From: Frankiales bacterium
Lineage (GTDB): Bacteria > Actinomycetota > Actinomycetes > Mycobacteriales > Jatrophihabitantaceae
NCBI GenBank assembly: GCA_025966315.1
Contig: JAOPUZ010000073.1
Coordinates: 1 to 64,000 of the forward strand
Reading direction: 5' to 3'
DNA: 64,000 bases
In this document: piece by piece, positions 9,517 to 18,989 of the stretch
How the letters are laid out: each line of letters begins with the position of its first letter
Numbering within the stretch: the stretch's first letter is position 1
Program-made: the position numbers and the translations under genes
Notes under the pieces: generated by a model
The model's input: the letters and a program-made list of their open reading frames with translations, nothing else
What the model was told of the DNA's origin: nothing
Databases searched by the model: none

Positions 9517-9582
9517 CCGCGTCAGCCCCACCCGGCACCACCGCAAGCACGGTGCCTGAGTCTGTATCAAGGAGGAGCCCGA

Positions 9583-10833
9583 ATGACCGTTGATTCCGTG
9601 GTCGACGTGGCCGCGCTGAAACCCGCCACGATGGGAGTCGGCGCGCTGGAGGGCCTGCGGGTCCTCGATCTCGCCACCATGATGGCCGGGCCATGGGCCG
9701 CCACCTACCTGGCCGACTACGGTGCCGACGTCGTGAAGGCCGAGATGCCTGGTACGGGGGACCCGGTCCGTCAATGGGGTTCCAAGGACAGGGACGGGAC
9801 CACATCGCTGGCGTGGAAGAGTTTGGCCCGCAACAAGCGACTGATTACCCTCGCGTTGAATCGGCCCGAAGGTCAGCAGCTGCTGCTTCGGATGCTGCCG
9901 CTGTTCGACGTCGTCATCGAGAACTTTCGCCCCGGCGTCATGGAACGCTGGGGGCTCGCGCCGGAAAAGATGCACGAGGTCAACCCTGGCCTGGTGATTC
10001 TTCGTACCTCCGGGTACGGGCAGACCGGCCCGAAAGCGTCCGAGCCCGGTTTCGGCACGCTCGCTGAGGCATTCGCCGGCCTTTCCTACATCACCGGCGC
10101 CGAGGACCGGCCACCGTCGCTGTCGGGTTACCCATTGGCTGACGGCGTCGCCGCGTTGACCGGGGCGATGGCCGTGCTGGCCGCGCTGTATCACCGCGAG
10201 GTCAACGGCGGCCAGGGGCAGGTTATCGACAACGCGATCACCGACGCCAACTACCGGCTCATCGAGCACCTGTCCTTGGAGTACGAACGCCTCGGCACCA
10301 TCCGGGTCCGCAGCGGCAGCCGGATCGGTGATCTCGCGCCCCGAAACAGCTACGAGACAGCTGATGGCCGGTGGGTCGCGGTATCCGGTGGAACGCAGGG
10401 CATTGTCGAGCGGTTGTTCCGTGCGATGGGTCGTCCCGATTTGATCGAGGACCCGCGTTTCACCAACAACGCCGACCGCATCCGCAACGTCTCCGAGCTG
10501 GATCACGAGATCAGCCAGTGGATGATCAAGATCGACCTGTCCACCGTGCTGCAGATCTTCGAGGACTTCGGAGTGGCCGGTGCACCGGTCAACGACGTTT
10601 CGCAGATTGCCACGAACGAGCATTTCGTGGCTCGCGATCTGCGGGTTGCCGTGAACGACCCCGATCTGGGCCTGACGTCGACGGTTCACGTCCACCCCCG
10701 ACTGTCGGCGACGCCCGGTGGTATCCGCGCCCTCGGTGGCCACCTCGGACAGGACAACGACGCCTTCTACAAGTCCGAAATCGGCTTGAGTGAGGCGGAG
10801 CTGCAACGGCTCCGCGAGGCGGGGGCAATATGA
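9583..10833 (+). CDS. CaiB/BaiF family CoA-transferase
   Basis: LEGLRVLDLATMMAGPWAATYLADYGADVVKAEMPGTGDPVRQWG..., VIENFRPGVMERWGL. Confidence 0.93.
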   Translation: MTVDSVVDVAALKPATMGVGALEGLRVLDLATMMAGPWAATYLADYGADVVKAEMPGTGDPVRQWGSKDRDGTTSLAWKSLARNKRLITLALNRPEGQQLLLRMLPLFDVVIENFRPGVMERWGLAPEKMHEVNPGLVILRTSGYGQTGPKASEPGFGTLAEAFAGLSYITGAEDRPPSLSGYPLADGVAALTGAMAVLAALYHREVNGGQGQVIDNAITDANYRLIEHLSLEYERLGTIRVRSGSRIGDLAPRNSYETADGRWVAVSGGTQGIVERLFRAMGRPDLIEDPRFTNNADRIRNVSELDHEISQWMIKIDLSTVLQIFEDFGVAGAPVNDVSQIATNEHFVARDLRVAVNDPDLGLTSTVHVHPRLSATPGGIRALGGHLGQDNDAFYKSEIGLSEAELQRLREAGAI

Positions 10834-10919
10834 CCGTGCCGCAAAGGCGTTACTCAACCACCTGAAATCCACGTTGTTCCAGCTCTGACCCGTCCTTCAA
10901 TCGATCTCTGGGAGATGCC

Positions 10920-12329
10920 GTGTACGACCTGATCATCAAAAACGGAATGGTGGCCAACGAGTACGTGGTCCTGCCGCTGGACCTAGCGGTCAAGGACGAG
11001 AAGATTGTGGCCCTCGGGGTTGCCGGCCAGTTCGCCGATGCAGAGGCGAGCAGGGTGATCGACGCCGCGGGCAAGTACGTAGTACCCGGCGGCATCGACA
11101 CCCACGTCCACTACGACTTCACCGTCTCCGAGGCGATGGTTGCGCAGACCGCGGAGGATGGCTCGCGAGCGGGAATCTGGGGCGGCACGACCACGTACAT
11201 CGACTTCGCGCGGGCCACCGACGACGAGAACCTGATCGAGTCGATCGAAGAGAAGTTGTCCGTCACCGCCAGCCGCAACCCCCATTCGGATTACGCGCTG
11301 CACTCGATCATTGCCGGCAGCTGGCCGCAGAGCACCGCCGACGCGATCAAGGATGCGATCAGCGGCGGTGTGGTGTCGTTCAAGTTCTTCACGACCTTCA
11401 GCGGCGGCGGCAGCGGCATCGGCGGCCTGATGTCCGACGACGGGCGGATCTATTCGGCCATGCTGCAGACCCAGAAGCATGGCGGCGTCGTGATGGTGCA
11501 CTGCGAGGACGACTGCATCATCGACTACAACGTGCGTCGGCTGTATGCGCAGGGTCGCGAGCATTTCACCAACATCGGCGAAGCCCGTCCACCACTGGCC
11601 GAAGAAGCGGCCGTCCGGCGGATGTTGCTGCTGTCCAAGCGGACCGGATCGCCGCTGTTCATCGTGCACGTCGCCGCGAAGGAGTCGATCGAGGCGATCA
11701 CCGAGGCACGCCTGCAGGGCGTCGACGCGTTCGCCGAGGTGCTGCATCCGAACCTGCTGTTCAGCCCGGAGCTCTACAACGAGCCCAACGGCCAGCGTTA
11801 CATGAACTACCCGCCGAACAAGCCCCTCGAACATCGTGATGCCCTGTGGGCCGCGGTGGCCAATGGCAACGCGCACACCGTGGCCAGTGACGATTTCACT
11901 ATTCCGTGGGAGAACAAGCTGACCGGGGACACGATCGACACCGTGACCGGTGGCACCAACAGTGTTGAGACCCGGATGCCATTGTTGTGGTCCGAGGGCG
12001 TCGCCAAGCGAAACCTGTCCATCACCCGATTCGTCGAAGTCAACTCGGCCGGTCCAGCCAAGTTATTCGGCCTGTACGGCACGAAGGGCGTGCTGCGTCC
12101 CGGTGCCGACGCCGACATCGTCATCATGGACCCGGATCTCAAACACACGTACAAGCAAGGCGAAAACCTGCATTCGGGCGCCGACTACAGCAACTGGGAC
12201 GGCTGGGAGCTCGAGGGATTCCCGGCGGTGACCATCCTGCGTGGCCACGTGATGATCGAGGACGGCAAGTGGGTAGGGCCGACCGGCATCGGGCGTTTCG
12301 TGCCGGGTAAGTCTCCTGAAAATGTCTGA
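10920..12329 (+). CDS. Dihydropyrimidinase/hydantoinase-like cyclic amidohydrolase
   Basis: MYDLIIKNGMVANEYVVLPLDLAVKDEKIVALG...VVPGGIDTHVHYDF...MNYPPNKPLEHRDALWAAVANG. Confidence 0.92.
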   Translation: MYDLIIKNGMVANEYVVLPLDLAVKDEKIVALGVAGQFADAEASRVIDAAGKYVVPGGIDTHVHYDFTVSEAMVAQTAEDGSRAGIWGGTTTYIDFARATDDENLIESIEEKLSVTASRNPHSDYALHSIIAGSWPQSTADAIKDAISGGVVSFKFFTTFSGGGSGIGGLMSDDGRIYSAMLQTQKHGGVVMVHCEDDCIIDYNVRRLYAQGREHFTNIGEARPPLAEEAAVRRMLLLSKRTGSPLFIVHVAAKESIEAITEARLQGVDAFAEVLHPNLLFSPELYNEPNGQRYMNYPPNKPLEHRDALWAAVANGNAHTVASDDFTIPWENKLTGDTIDTVTGGTNSVETRMPLLWSEGVAKRNLSITRFVEVNSAGPAKLFGLYGTKGVLRPGADADIVIMDPDLKHTYKQGENLHSGADYSNWDGWELEGFPAVTILRGHVMIEDGKWVGPTGIGRFVPGKSPENV

Positions 12330-13059
12330 GCCGGACGACGATTCCGCCGGCCGCACCTTGGCGGACTACGAATCGCGTGGGATGCGGCACCGCACGGGAT
12401 TCGGTGCCCGCCCGTGTGTGCTGGTGATCGATTTCCAGTACGGCATGACCGACCCGGAATGCCCGCTCGGTTCGAGCAATCAGGACGGGCCGATCGCCGT
12501 GTCTCGCACGGTGCTGGCGGCGGCACGGGAAGCGGGCGTGCCGGTCATCTACACCCGAGTCGGCTTTCGGCCGGATTTGGCCGACGGTGGCCTCTTCGTC
12601 GAAAAGGTTCCCTCGCTGAGCTGGTTGAAGCTGGGCAGCCGATGGGTCGAGATCGACGAGCGGGTGGCACCGCAGGACGGCGATTACATCCTGACCAAGC
12701 GGCACAGCAGCTCCTTCATCGGCACCGAACTCCAACAGGTGCTCCAGTTGCGCGGCATCGACACCATCATTTCGGTCGGCTGCTCGACGTCGGGTTGCGT
12801 TCGGCAAACCGCGGTCGACGCAAATGCGTACGGATTCCGATCGGTCGTCGTTCGCGATGCGGTCGGTGATCGGAGCTGGGAACAGCACGAGGCCAACCTT
12901 GTCGATCTGGACGGCAAGTACGCCGACGTGCTCAGCAGTGCGCAGGTGATCGAGGCGCTGCAGGCCGTCGGCCGATCCGCTCAGCCGTCGGCCGGTCAGC
13001 AGTCGGCCGCTCAGCTGTCGGCCGCTCAGCTGTCGGCCGCTCACCTGAAGCCATCGTGA
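12322..13059 (+). CDS. Isochorismatase-family hydrolase (N-carbamoyl/maleamate-type amidohydrolase-like)
   Basis: CVLVIDFQYGMTDPECPLGS...LTKRHSSSFIGTELQQVLQLRGIDTIISVGCSTSGCVRQTAVDANAYGF. Confidence 0.9.
   Translation: MSEPDDDSAGRTLADYESRGMRHRTGFGARPCVLVIDFQYGMTDPECPLGSSNQDGPIAVSRTVLAAAREAGVPVIYTRVGFRPDLADGGLFVEKVPSLSWLKLGSRWVEIDERVAPQDGDYILTKRHSSSFIGTELQQVLQLRGIDTIISVGCSTSGCVRQTAVDANAYGFRSVVVRDAVGDRSWEQHEANLVDLDGKYADVLSSAQVIEALQAVGRSAQPSAGQQSAAQLSAAQLSAAHLKPS
12967..13046 (+). repeat. 15-bp in-frame tandem repeats at 3' end of isochorismatase gene
   Basis: GTCGGCCGCTCAGCT units at 12987, 13002, 13017, 13032 plus a degenerate 5' copy; encodes SAAQL repeats. Confidence 0.9.
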
Positions 13060-14093
13060 AAGCCATCCTGTTCGACACCTTCGGCGGCCCCGAGGTTTTG
13101 CGTTACGGCGATATCGCCGACCCGACTCCCGGGCCGGGCGAGGTGATTGTCGACCTTCGCGCGGCATCGCTCAACCATGTAGACATCGACGTGCGCGACG
13201 GCGTATCGAGATTCGACTTTGCGATGCCGCACATCCTCGGCGTCGAGGGTGCGGGCGTGGTCAGTGAATTGGGCGCGGGCGTCACCGATCTCGCGGTCGG
13301 CGACCGCGTTGCCGTTTCCTACATCCGGACCTGCGGTCACTGCGAATGGTGCAAGCGCGGACAGGACAATCTCTGCGAGAACCGCCGGCTTTTCGGCGAG
13401 CATATTCCGGGAACCTACGCCGAGCGGATGGCTGCGCCGGCCAATCATTGCCTGCCCTTGCCGGAGAACGTAAGTTTCGCCGACGCCGCGGCGTCGCTGG
13501 TGGCGTTCGGCACGGCCTGGCACGCCCTCGTTGGTCGTGCGCAACTGCAAGTCGGCGAGACGGTATTGATCCACTCGATCGGAAGCGGGGTGGCGTCGGC
13601 CGCACTGCAGATCTGCAAGGCGGCCGGGGCCCAGGTGATCGGCACCGCGAGTACGGACGCCAAACTGGCGCGGGCAACCGCCGATGGTGCCGATCACGTC
13701 ATCAACTACCGAAATGACGCGGACATCTACGCCACCATCCAGGACCTGACGAAAGGCCGGGGCGTGGATGTCGTCTTCGATGTCGTAGGCGGTGAGGCGT
13801 TCACGAAATCGATGTTCGTGATGCGACCCTACGGTCGATTAATCAGCATCGGCGCGCACGCCGGCGAAGTGGTGCCCTTCGACATCATTGAGTTCTTCCG
13901 ACGGCACATCTCCTACATTTCGTCCCACACTCAAACTCGCGACGAGCTGACCCGCGTGCTGCGCCTGATCGGGTTGGGAACCTTCTCCCCGCGCGTGCAT
14001 TCGTCCTATTCGCTTCGCGAAGCGAGTAAGGCGCAGGCAGAACTGGCGACGCGTACGAACTACGGAAAGATCATGTTGGACATCCCGGGTTAA
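13056..14093 (+). CDS. Zinc-binding alcohol dehydrogenase family protein
   Basis: GHCEWCKRGQDNLCENRRLFGEHIPGTYAERMAAP, MDR-family fold; GTGA overlap with upstream stop. Confidence 0.92.
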   Translation: MKAILFDTFGGPEVLRYGDIADPTPGPGEVIVDLRAASLNHVDIDVRDGVSRFDFAMPHILGVEGAGVVSELGAGVTDLAVGDRVAVSYIRTCGHCEWCKRGQDNLCENRRLFGEHIPGTYAERMAAPANHCLPLPENVSFADAAASLVAFGTAWHALVGRAQLQVGETVLIHSIGSGVASAALQICKAAGAQVIGTASTDAKLARATADGADHVINYRNDADIYATIQDLTKGRGVDVVFDVVGGEAFTKSMFVMRPYGRLISIGAHAGEVVPFDIIEFFRRHISYISSHTQTRDELTRVLRLIGLGTFSPRVHSSYSLREASKAQAELATRTNYGKIMLDIPG

Positions 14094-14152
14094 TCACGCT
14101 GATCGGCCCGCTCGGCACCGGCGGACCTGTCTAACCGCGCTTCTTTCCGCAG

Positions 14153-14164
14153 GATTGCATACGA
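14153..14164. promoter_or_regulatory. GntR-operator-like site C (GATTGCATACGA)
   Basis: Upstream of the ABC transporter operon. Confidence 0.6.
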
Positions 14165-14297
14165 AGACGATCAAAATGCGACCTCCCCGAAATCCAATAT
14201 TTACCGGGGCTAGCAAGAATATCTTGACGGGCTCGGAGTATTGGACTTCGATAACGGTATTCCAAGTATTTACTTGGATGAGAGCTGAGGAGCCAAG

Positions 14298-15479
14298 ATG
14301 TATACATTCAGACGGCGTCCGCGGACGATCGCAGCACTCGCGGTCGGCGCTATGCTGCTCGCGGGCTGCTCAACTGGCAGCGGGTCGACCCCTTCCAGTG
14401 CAGGCTCGGCCACCGGCGGCAGTGGCGGTTCCGACGCTGTATCGGCCGCCGTGGTGGCCAACATCCAGAAGTTCATGGGGCCCTCAACCTTTACTGCGCC
14501 CGGGCCGGCCATCGACATATCCACGCTCAAGGGCAAGAAGATCTACGACATCCCTTCGGTGGCGAACCCATTCGTGCAGAGCATCTCTGCGTCGATGGAA
14601 GAGGTCGCGAACAAAGTCGGCATGAAGTACACGCGCTTCGACAACCAATCTCAGGTTTCGCAGTGGGTGCAAGGCATCAACCAGGCCATCGCCTCGAAGC
14701 AGGACGTCATCGTGCTCAACGGCGCGCCGGACCCGCGGGCCCTGCAGCCACAGCTCGCCGCGGCCAAGGCCGCCAAAATTCCGGTGATCGTGATGCACTT
14801 CCACGACAACAGCGCACCGTTGCCGCCAGCGTGTGAAGGTTGTGCGAACGTCACCGCGACGGTCAGCGCACCCTTCAACGACGCCGGTAAGGCCGCCGCC
14901 GACTGGATCATCAAGGATTCCGGCGGCCAGGCCAACGTGCTGATCGTCGGCGGGTCCGACATTTTGCCCAGTCCCGGCACGATCAAGACGATGACCGATG
15001 AATTCAGCGCGCAGTGCTCGACGTGCACGACGAAGGTCACCAACATCCCGGTCGCCGACTGGAACACCAAGACCCAGGGCGTCGTGCAATCAGCCTTGCA
15101 GGCTAACCCCAAGGTCAACTACGTCTACGTGCTGTATGACGCCATGGTGGCCGGCGCGGTGCCCGCGATCACGACCTTGGGCAAGAAGATCAAGATCGTG
15201 AGTTACAACGGCTCGCCGTTCGCCCTCGACGACATCCGGCAGTCCAAGGGCTCCGTGGTGGCGATGGATGTCGGCGAGGACACCCCCGGTATCGGCTACG
15301 CGACCATGGACCAGGCCTTCCGAGTTCTGCTCGGTAAGCCTACGGTCGAAGAGCGCACTCCGATCCGCATCTGGGACAACACGAATGTGGCCGAAGCCGG
15401 CACCCCGGCCAAGGCCGGTCAGGGATACGGCAACGTTTACACCTCCGGTTACCTCAAGCTCTGGGGTCTCTCGTCCTGA
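14298..15479 (+). CDS. Sugar-type (RbsB-like) ABC transporter substrate-binding lipoprotein
   Basis: Lipobox LLAGC; periplasmic-binding-protein-like sequence with pentapeptide repeats of 'VIVLNGAPDPRALQPQLAAAKAAKIPVIVM'. Confidence 0.88.
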   Translation: MYTFRRRPRTIAALAVGAMLLAGCSTGSGSTPSSAGSATGGSGGSDAVSAAVVANIQKFMGPSTFTAPGPAIDISTLKGKKIYDIPSVANPFVQSISASMEEVANKVGMKYTRFDNQSQVSQWVQGINQAIASKQDVIVLNGAPDPRALQPQLAAAKAAKIPVIVMHFHDNSAPLPPACEGCANVTATVSAPFNDAGKAAADWIIKDSGGQANVLIVGGSDILPSPGTIKTMTDEFSAQCSTCTTKVTNIPVADWNTKTQGVVQSALQANPKVNYVYVLYDAMVAGAVPAITTLGKKIKIVSYNGSPFALDDIRQSKGSVVAMDVGEDTPGIGYATMDQAFRVLLGKPTVEERTPIRIWDNTNVAEAGTPAKAGQGYGNVYTSGYLKLWGLSS

Positions 15480-15623
15480 TGAGTTGACCGTTCACCGTTT
15501 TTTGCCAGGGACGTTGGCCATCGCCCCTCGGCGGCAGAACAGCCTGCCGCCGAGGAGGCACGCCCGGCGATGACACCAGCAAAGGCGTCGCCGGTTACGG
15601 CGCACGCGAGCAAGGAGGACAGC

Positions 15624-17189
15624 ATGCCGGACACCGTTCCACTCGTCAGCATTCGTGATCTGTCGAAGTCTTTCGGCGGTCAGCTCGCCCTCGATCAGGT
15701 CGCACTGACGATCATGCCCGGTGAGATCCATGGGTTGCTGGGCGAGAACGGTTCAGGCAAGTCGACGCTCATCAAAGTGCTCTCCGGCTTCCACCGGCCT
15801 GACTCGGGTTCGCTGCAGGTCAGCGGAGTCGACATCCCGTTGCCCCTGACGACCGGCCAATACCGCGACCTCGGCTTCGAGTTCGTCCATCAGGATCTGG
15901 GTTTGGTGCCGACCCTGAGCGTCACCGAGAACCTCTACATGAGCGAGGTCGCCCGGTCTCGGTCCATGCGTTTTTCCTGGCGCGCGGCGAGGGAGGAGGC
16001 AGCCAAGACTTTTGCCCGCTACGAGGTGGACATCGATCCCGCGATCGCCGTGGACAAGATCCGGCCGGTGGATCGGGCGTTGCTGGCCGTCGTCCGCGCG
16101 GTCGAAGGGTTACGCAGTACCCGGGCCGATCTGGCCAACCTGCTCATCCTCGACGAGCCGACCGTGTTCCTGCCGCAGACCGAGGTCGGAGTCCTGTTCG
16201 CGCTCATGCGCCGGATCAGCGCTGATGGCTCGAGCGTGTTGTTCGTTTCGCACGATCTGGACGAAGTTCGCGAGATAACCGACCGGGTCACGATTCTGCG
16301 GGACGGCAAGACCAGTGGTACGGCCGAGACGGCGCAGGCCTCCAGCCGTGACCTGATCAAGATGATCATCGGACACGACCTGGCCGAGCAGAAGTTCTCG
16401 GTCGACGCCGGGGCGGTGGATAACGACGTGGTGCTGTCGGTCCGAAACCTGAGCAGCGAATTCCTCGACGATGTCAGCTTCGATCTGCACGAAGGCGAGG
16501 TGCTCGGCTTTGCCGGTCTGGTCGGCTCAGGTTATGAGGACGTCGTTTACTCATTGTTCGGCGCACAATCAGGGGTCAACGGCCAGATCAGCATGAATGG
16601 CGAGACGCTCGACGTGGCCCATCTCAGCCCGCGACGGGCGATCCAGCTCGGCATGGCGTTGGTGCCCGCAGACCGCAAGAACGACGGCAGTGTGGCCACC
16701 CTGTCGCTGGCCGAGAATATGAACCTGACCGTGCTCAACGAGAACTTTCGGGGCGGCCGGCTACGCAAATCGAAGCTGCGTCAGAACGCCCGGCAGTTGA
16801 TCAGCGAATTCGACGTCCGCCCGGCGTTGCCCGATCTGGAGTACGGCTCCTTCTCCGGTGGCAACCAGCAGAAGGCATTGATGGCCAAATGGCAGCAGAT
16901 CAAGCCGCGGGTGCTGCTACTGCACGAGCCGACCCAGGGCGTCGATGTGGGCGCGCGACAGCAGATCTTCGACATGATCCGCGGCAGCACCGCCGGAGCG
17001 ACGATCTGTGCGACGTCGGAATACGAGCAATTGGAAAGCATGTGCGACCGGGTCGCCATCTTCGTCCGGGGCAGGCTGGTCACTTTTGTCAGCGGAGCCG
17101 ATATCACCAAGGCACGGATCGCCGATCTCTGCCACGGGCAGACCGCAGCCACCGCGGCGACACCGGCCGTTGACCCGGCCGGATCATGA
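15624..17189 (+). CDS. Sugar-type ABC transporter ATP-binding protein (two ABC domains, RbsA-like)
   Basis: GLLGENGSGKSTLIKVLSGFHRPDSG, second domain FSGGNQQKALMAKW. Confidence 0.93.
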   Translation: MPDTVPLVSIRDLSKSFGGQLALDQVALTIMPGEIHGLLGENGSGKSTLIKVLSGFHRPDSGSLQVSGVDIPLPLTTGQYRDLGFEFVHQDLGLVPTLSVTENLYMSEVARSRSMRFSWRAAREEAAKTFARYEVDIDPAIAVDKIRPVDRALLAVVRAVEGLRSTRADLANLLILDEPTVFLPQTEVGVLFALMRRISADGSSVLFVSHDLDEVREITDRVTILRDGKTSGTAETAQASSRDLIKMIIGHDLAEQKFSVDAGAVDNDVVLSVRNLSSEFLDDVSFDLHEGEVLGFAGLVGSGYEDVVYSLFGAQSGVNGQISMNGETLDVAHLSPRRAIQLGMALVPADRKNDGSVATLSLAENMNLTVLNENFRGGRLRKSKLRQNARQLISEFDVRPALPDLEYGSFSGGNQQKALMAKWQQIKPRVLLLHEPTQGVDVGARQQIFDMIRGSTAGATICATSEYEQLESMCDRVAIFVRGRLVTFVSGADITKARIADLCHGQTAATAATPAVDPAGS

Positions 17190-18250
17190 CCGAGCAAGGA
17201 GGTACCGACATGACGTCAGTGCGCAATTCCGACACCGACATCAGCACTGACCCGGTCTCGGCGCAGCTGCCGGACGCGGTCAAGCTGACGAAGCAACGTG
17301 CGTCAGGCCGGCTGGAGGCGATCGCGCTCCCGCTGACCTGGCTCGCCGTGATCGTGGTGTTCAGCATCAAGGAGCACAGCACCTTCTTCACGACCTCCAA
17401 CGCATCATCGATCCTCGCCTCGCAGGCCGTGCTCGTCTTCGTAACGCTGGGCCTGATCGTGCCGTTGATCGCGGGGGATTTCGACCTGTCCATCGGATCG
17501 GTGGTCGGTACGTCCGCGCTGACGATTGCGATTTTGAACGTGCAGCACCACTGGCCGATCATCCTGGCCATCCTGGTCGCGCTGGCCGTCGGTGTCGTGG
17601 TCGGGCTGATCAATGGCTGCTTGACCGTATTGCTCGGCATCGACAGCCTGATCGTCACGCTGGGCATGAGCACGCTGCTGGCGGGCGTCACCCTCTGGGC
17701 CAGCTCGGCGAACACCATCACCGGCGTCTCGCAGTCGCTGATCAACCTGGTCATCGTCGACCGGCTGCTGGGCATCCCGCTCGAGTTCTATTACGCGATC
17801 ATCCTGGCGCTGATCCTCTGGTACGTATTCCAGTTCACCCCGCTCGGCCAGCGATTGCTCGTCGTGGGCCGCAACCGTGAGGTGGCCCGGCTGTCCGGAA
17901 TGCGGGTCTCGATGTTACGGATCGGCGCGCTGGTCACGTCGGCCTTCATCGCCGCGCTGGGTGGTGTGCTGATCGTCGGTACGTCCGGATCGGCCGGTCC
18001 CACCACGGGCGTCGACCTCTTGCTACCTGCCTTCGCCGCCGCGTTCCTCGGTTCCACCACGATCAAGCCCGGTCGGTTCAATCCGTGGGGAACGGTGATC
18101 GCAGTGTATTTCCTGGTCACCGGCATCACCGGTCTGCAACTGCTGGGGCTCGCTTCATACGTGCAGAACCTCTTCTACGGTGGCGCCCTGATCCTCGCCG
18201 TGTCGTTCTCGCAGATCATCAAGCGGCGTCGCATCAAGCGAGGTATCTGA
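17186..18250 (+). CDS. Sugar-type ABC transporter permease (RbsC-like)
   Basis: Multiple TM segments, LIAGDFDLSIGSVVGTSAL; ATGA overlap with upstream gene. Confidence 0.9.
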   Translation: MTEQGGTDMTSVRNSDTDISTDPVSAQLPDAVKLTKQRASGRLEAIALPLTWLAVIVVFSIKEHSTFFTTSNASSILASQAVLVFVTLGLIVPLIAGDFDLSIGSVVGTSALTIAILNVQHHWPIILAILVALAVGVVVGLINGCLTVLLGIDSLIVTLGMSTLLAGVTLWASSANTITGVSQSLINLVIVDRLLGIPLEFYYAIILALILWYVFQFTPLGQRLLVVGRNREVARLSGMRVSMLRIGALVTSAFIAALGGVLIVGTSGSAGPTTGVDLLLPAFAAAFLGSTTIKPGRFNPWGTVIAVYFLVTGITGLQLLGLASYVQNLFYGGALILAVSFSQIIKRRRIKRGI

Positions 18251-18253
18251 TCC

Positions 18254-18973
18254 GTGGCCGAGGCCCCTGCGCACCGCGATGGTGCGGACATCACGCACAG
18301 CACCCAAGAACCGGCCGATCTGCTCTGGCAGGCGCGGCATGGCGGCGGGGGACTGGATCCGAATCAGCCGCCGTGGTCGGAGCTGACCGCCAGCGCGGCG
18401 GCGGCCATCAGCGATGCGCTGTATGACCGCGGTGGTCGTACCCGATCGTGGAAGCTGGGCGCGTTGGACGCCCCGACCCAGCAACGGCTCGGTATTTCCC
18501 GACCGATCTGTCAGCCGTTACTCGACGGCGCGACCTGGACGAACGTGAGCGAAACGACCGTGGCCTTGGACGGGCTCATCGCGCCACGTTTCGAGCCCGA
18601 GATCGGCATCCTGATCGAGGGCGAACGCCTGATTGCTGTTCCCTGCGTCGAGATCGCCGATTGCCGTTTCGACGGTTGGCGACTGCCGCCGTTCGGGATG
18701 ACCGTCGAACTCGGCCTGCAGGCGCTGATGCTCTTCGGCGAACCGGGTGAGGTCACCCCCGACGTCACGGTGGTCGTCACCCGCGACACCGAGGTGGTCG
18801 TCTCGGGCCGGGCGAGCTGGGACGAGGCGGTGGCGCGACTGGATCTGCTACCCAGCCGGGAGGTGGCCGACCGGGTCGCGACCGGTTCGATCACGCCCAT
18901 GTTCGACTGCACGCCCGGCCGGTGGCGGTTCGATTTCGGCGGCCTGGGCGCGATCGTCGTCAACGTGCAATGA
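18254..18973 (+). CDS. Fumarylacetoacetase / 2-keto-4-pentenoate hydratase-like protein
   Basis: WKLGALDAPTQQRLGISRPICQPLLDGATWTNVSE...RFEPEIGILI. Confidence 0.8.
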   Translation: MAEAPAHRDGADITHSTQEPADLLWQARHGGGGLDPNQPPWSELTASAAAAISDALYDRGGRTRSWKLGALDAPTQQRLGISRPICQPLLDGATWTNVSETTVALDGLIAPRFEPEIGILIEGERLIAVPCVEIADCRFDGWRLPPFGMTVELGLQALMLFGEPGEVTPDVTVVVTRDTEVVVSGRASWDEAVARLDLLPSREVADRVATGSITPMFDCTPGRWRFDFGGLGAIVVNVQ

Positions 18974-18989
18974 CGGCGTCGGTTGCCCA

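Noticed and set aside
8791-10872. 693-aa minus-strand ORF
   Set aside because: Antisense to the well-supported amidase and CoA-transferase genes; low-complexity R/G/H/Q-rich composition typical of shadow ORFs in high-GC DNA.
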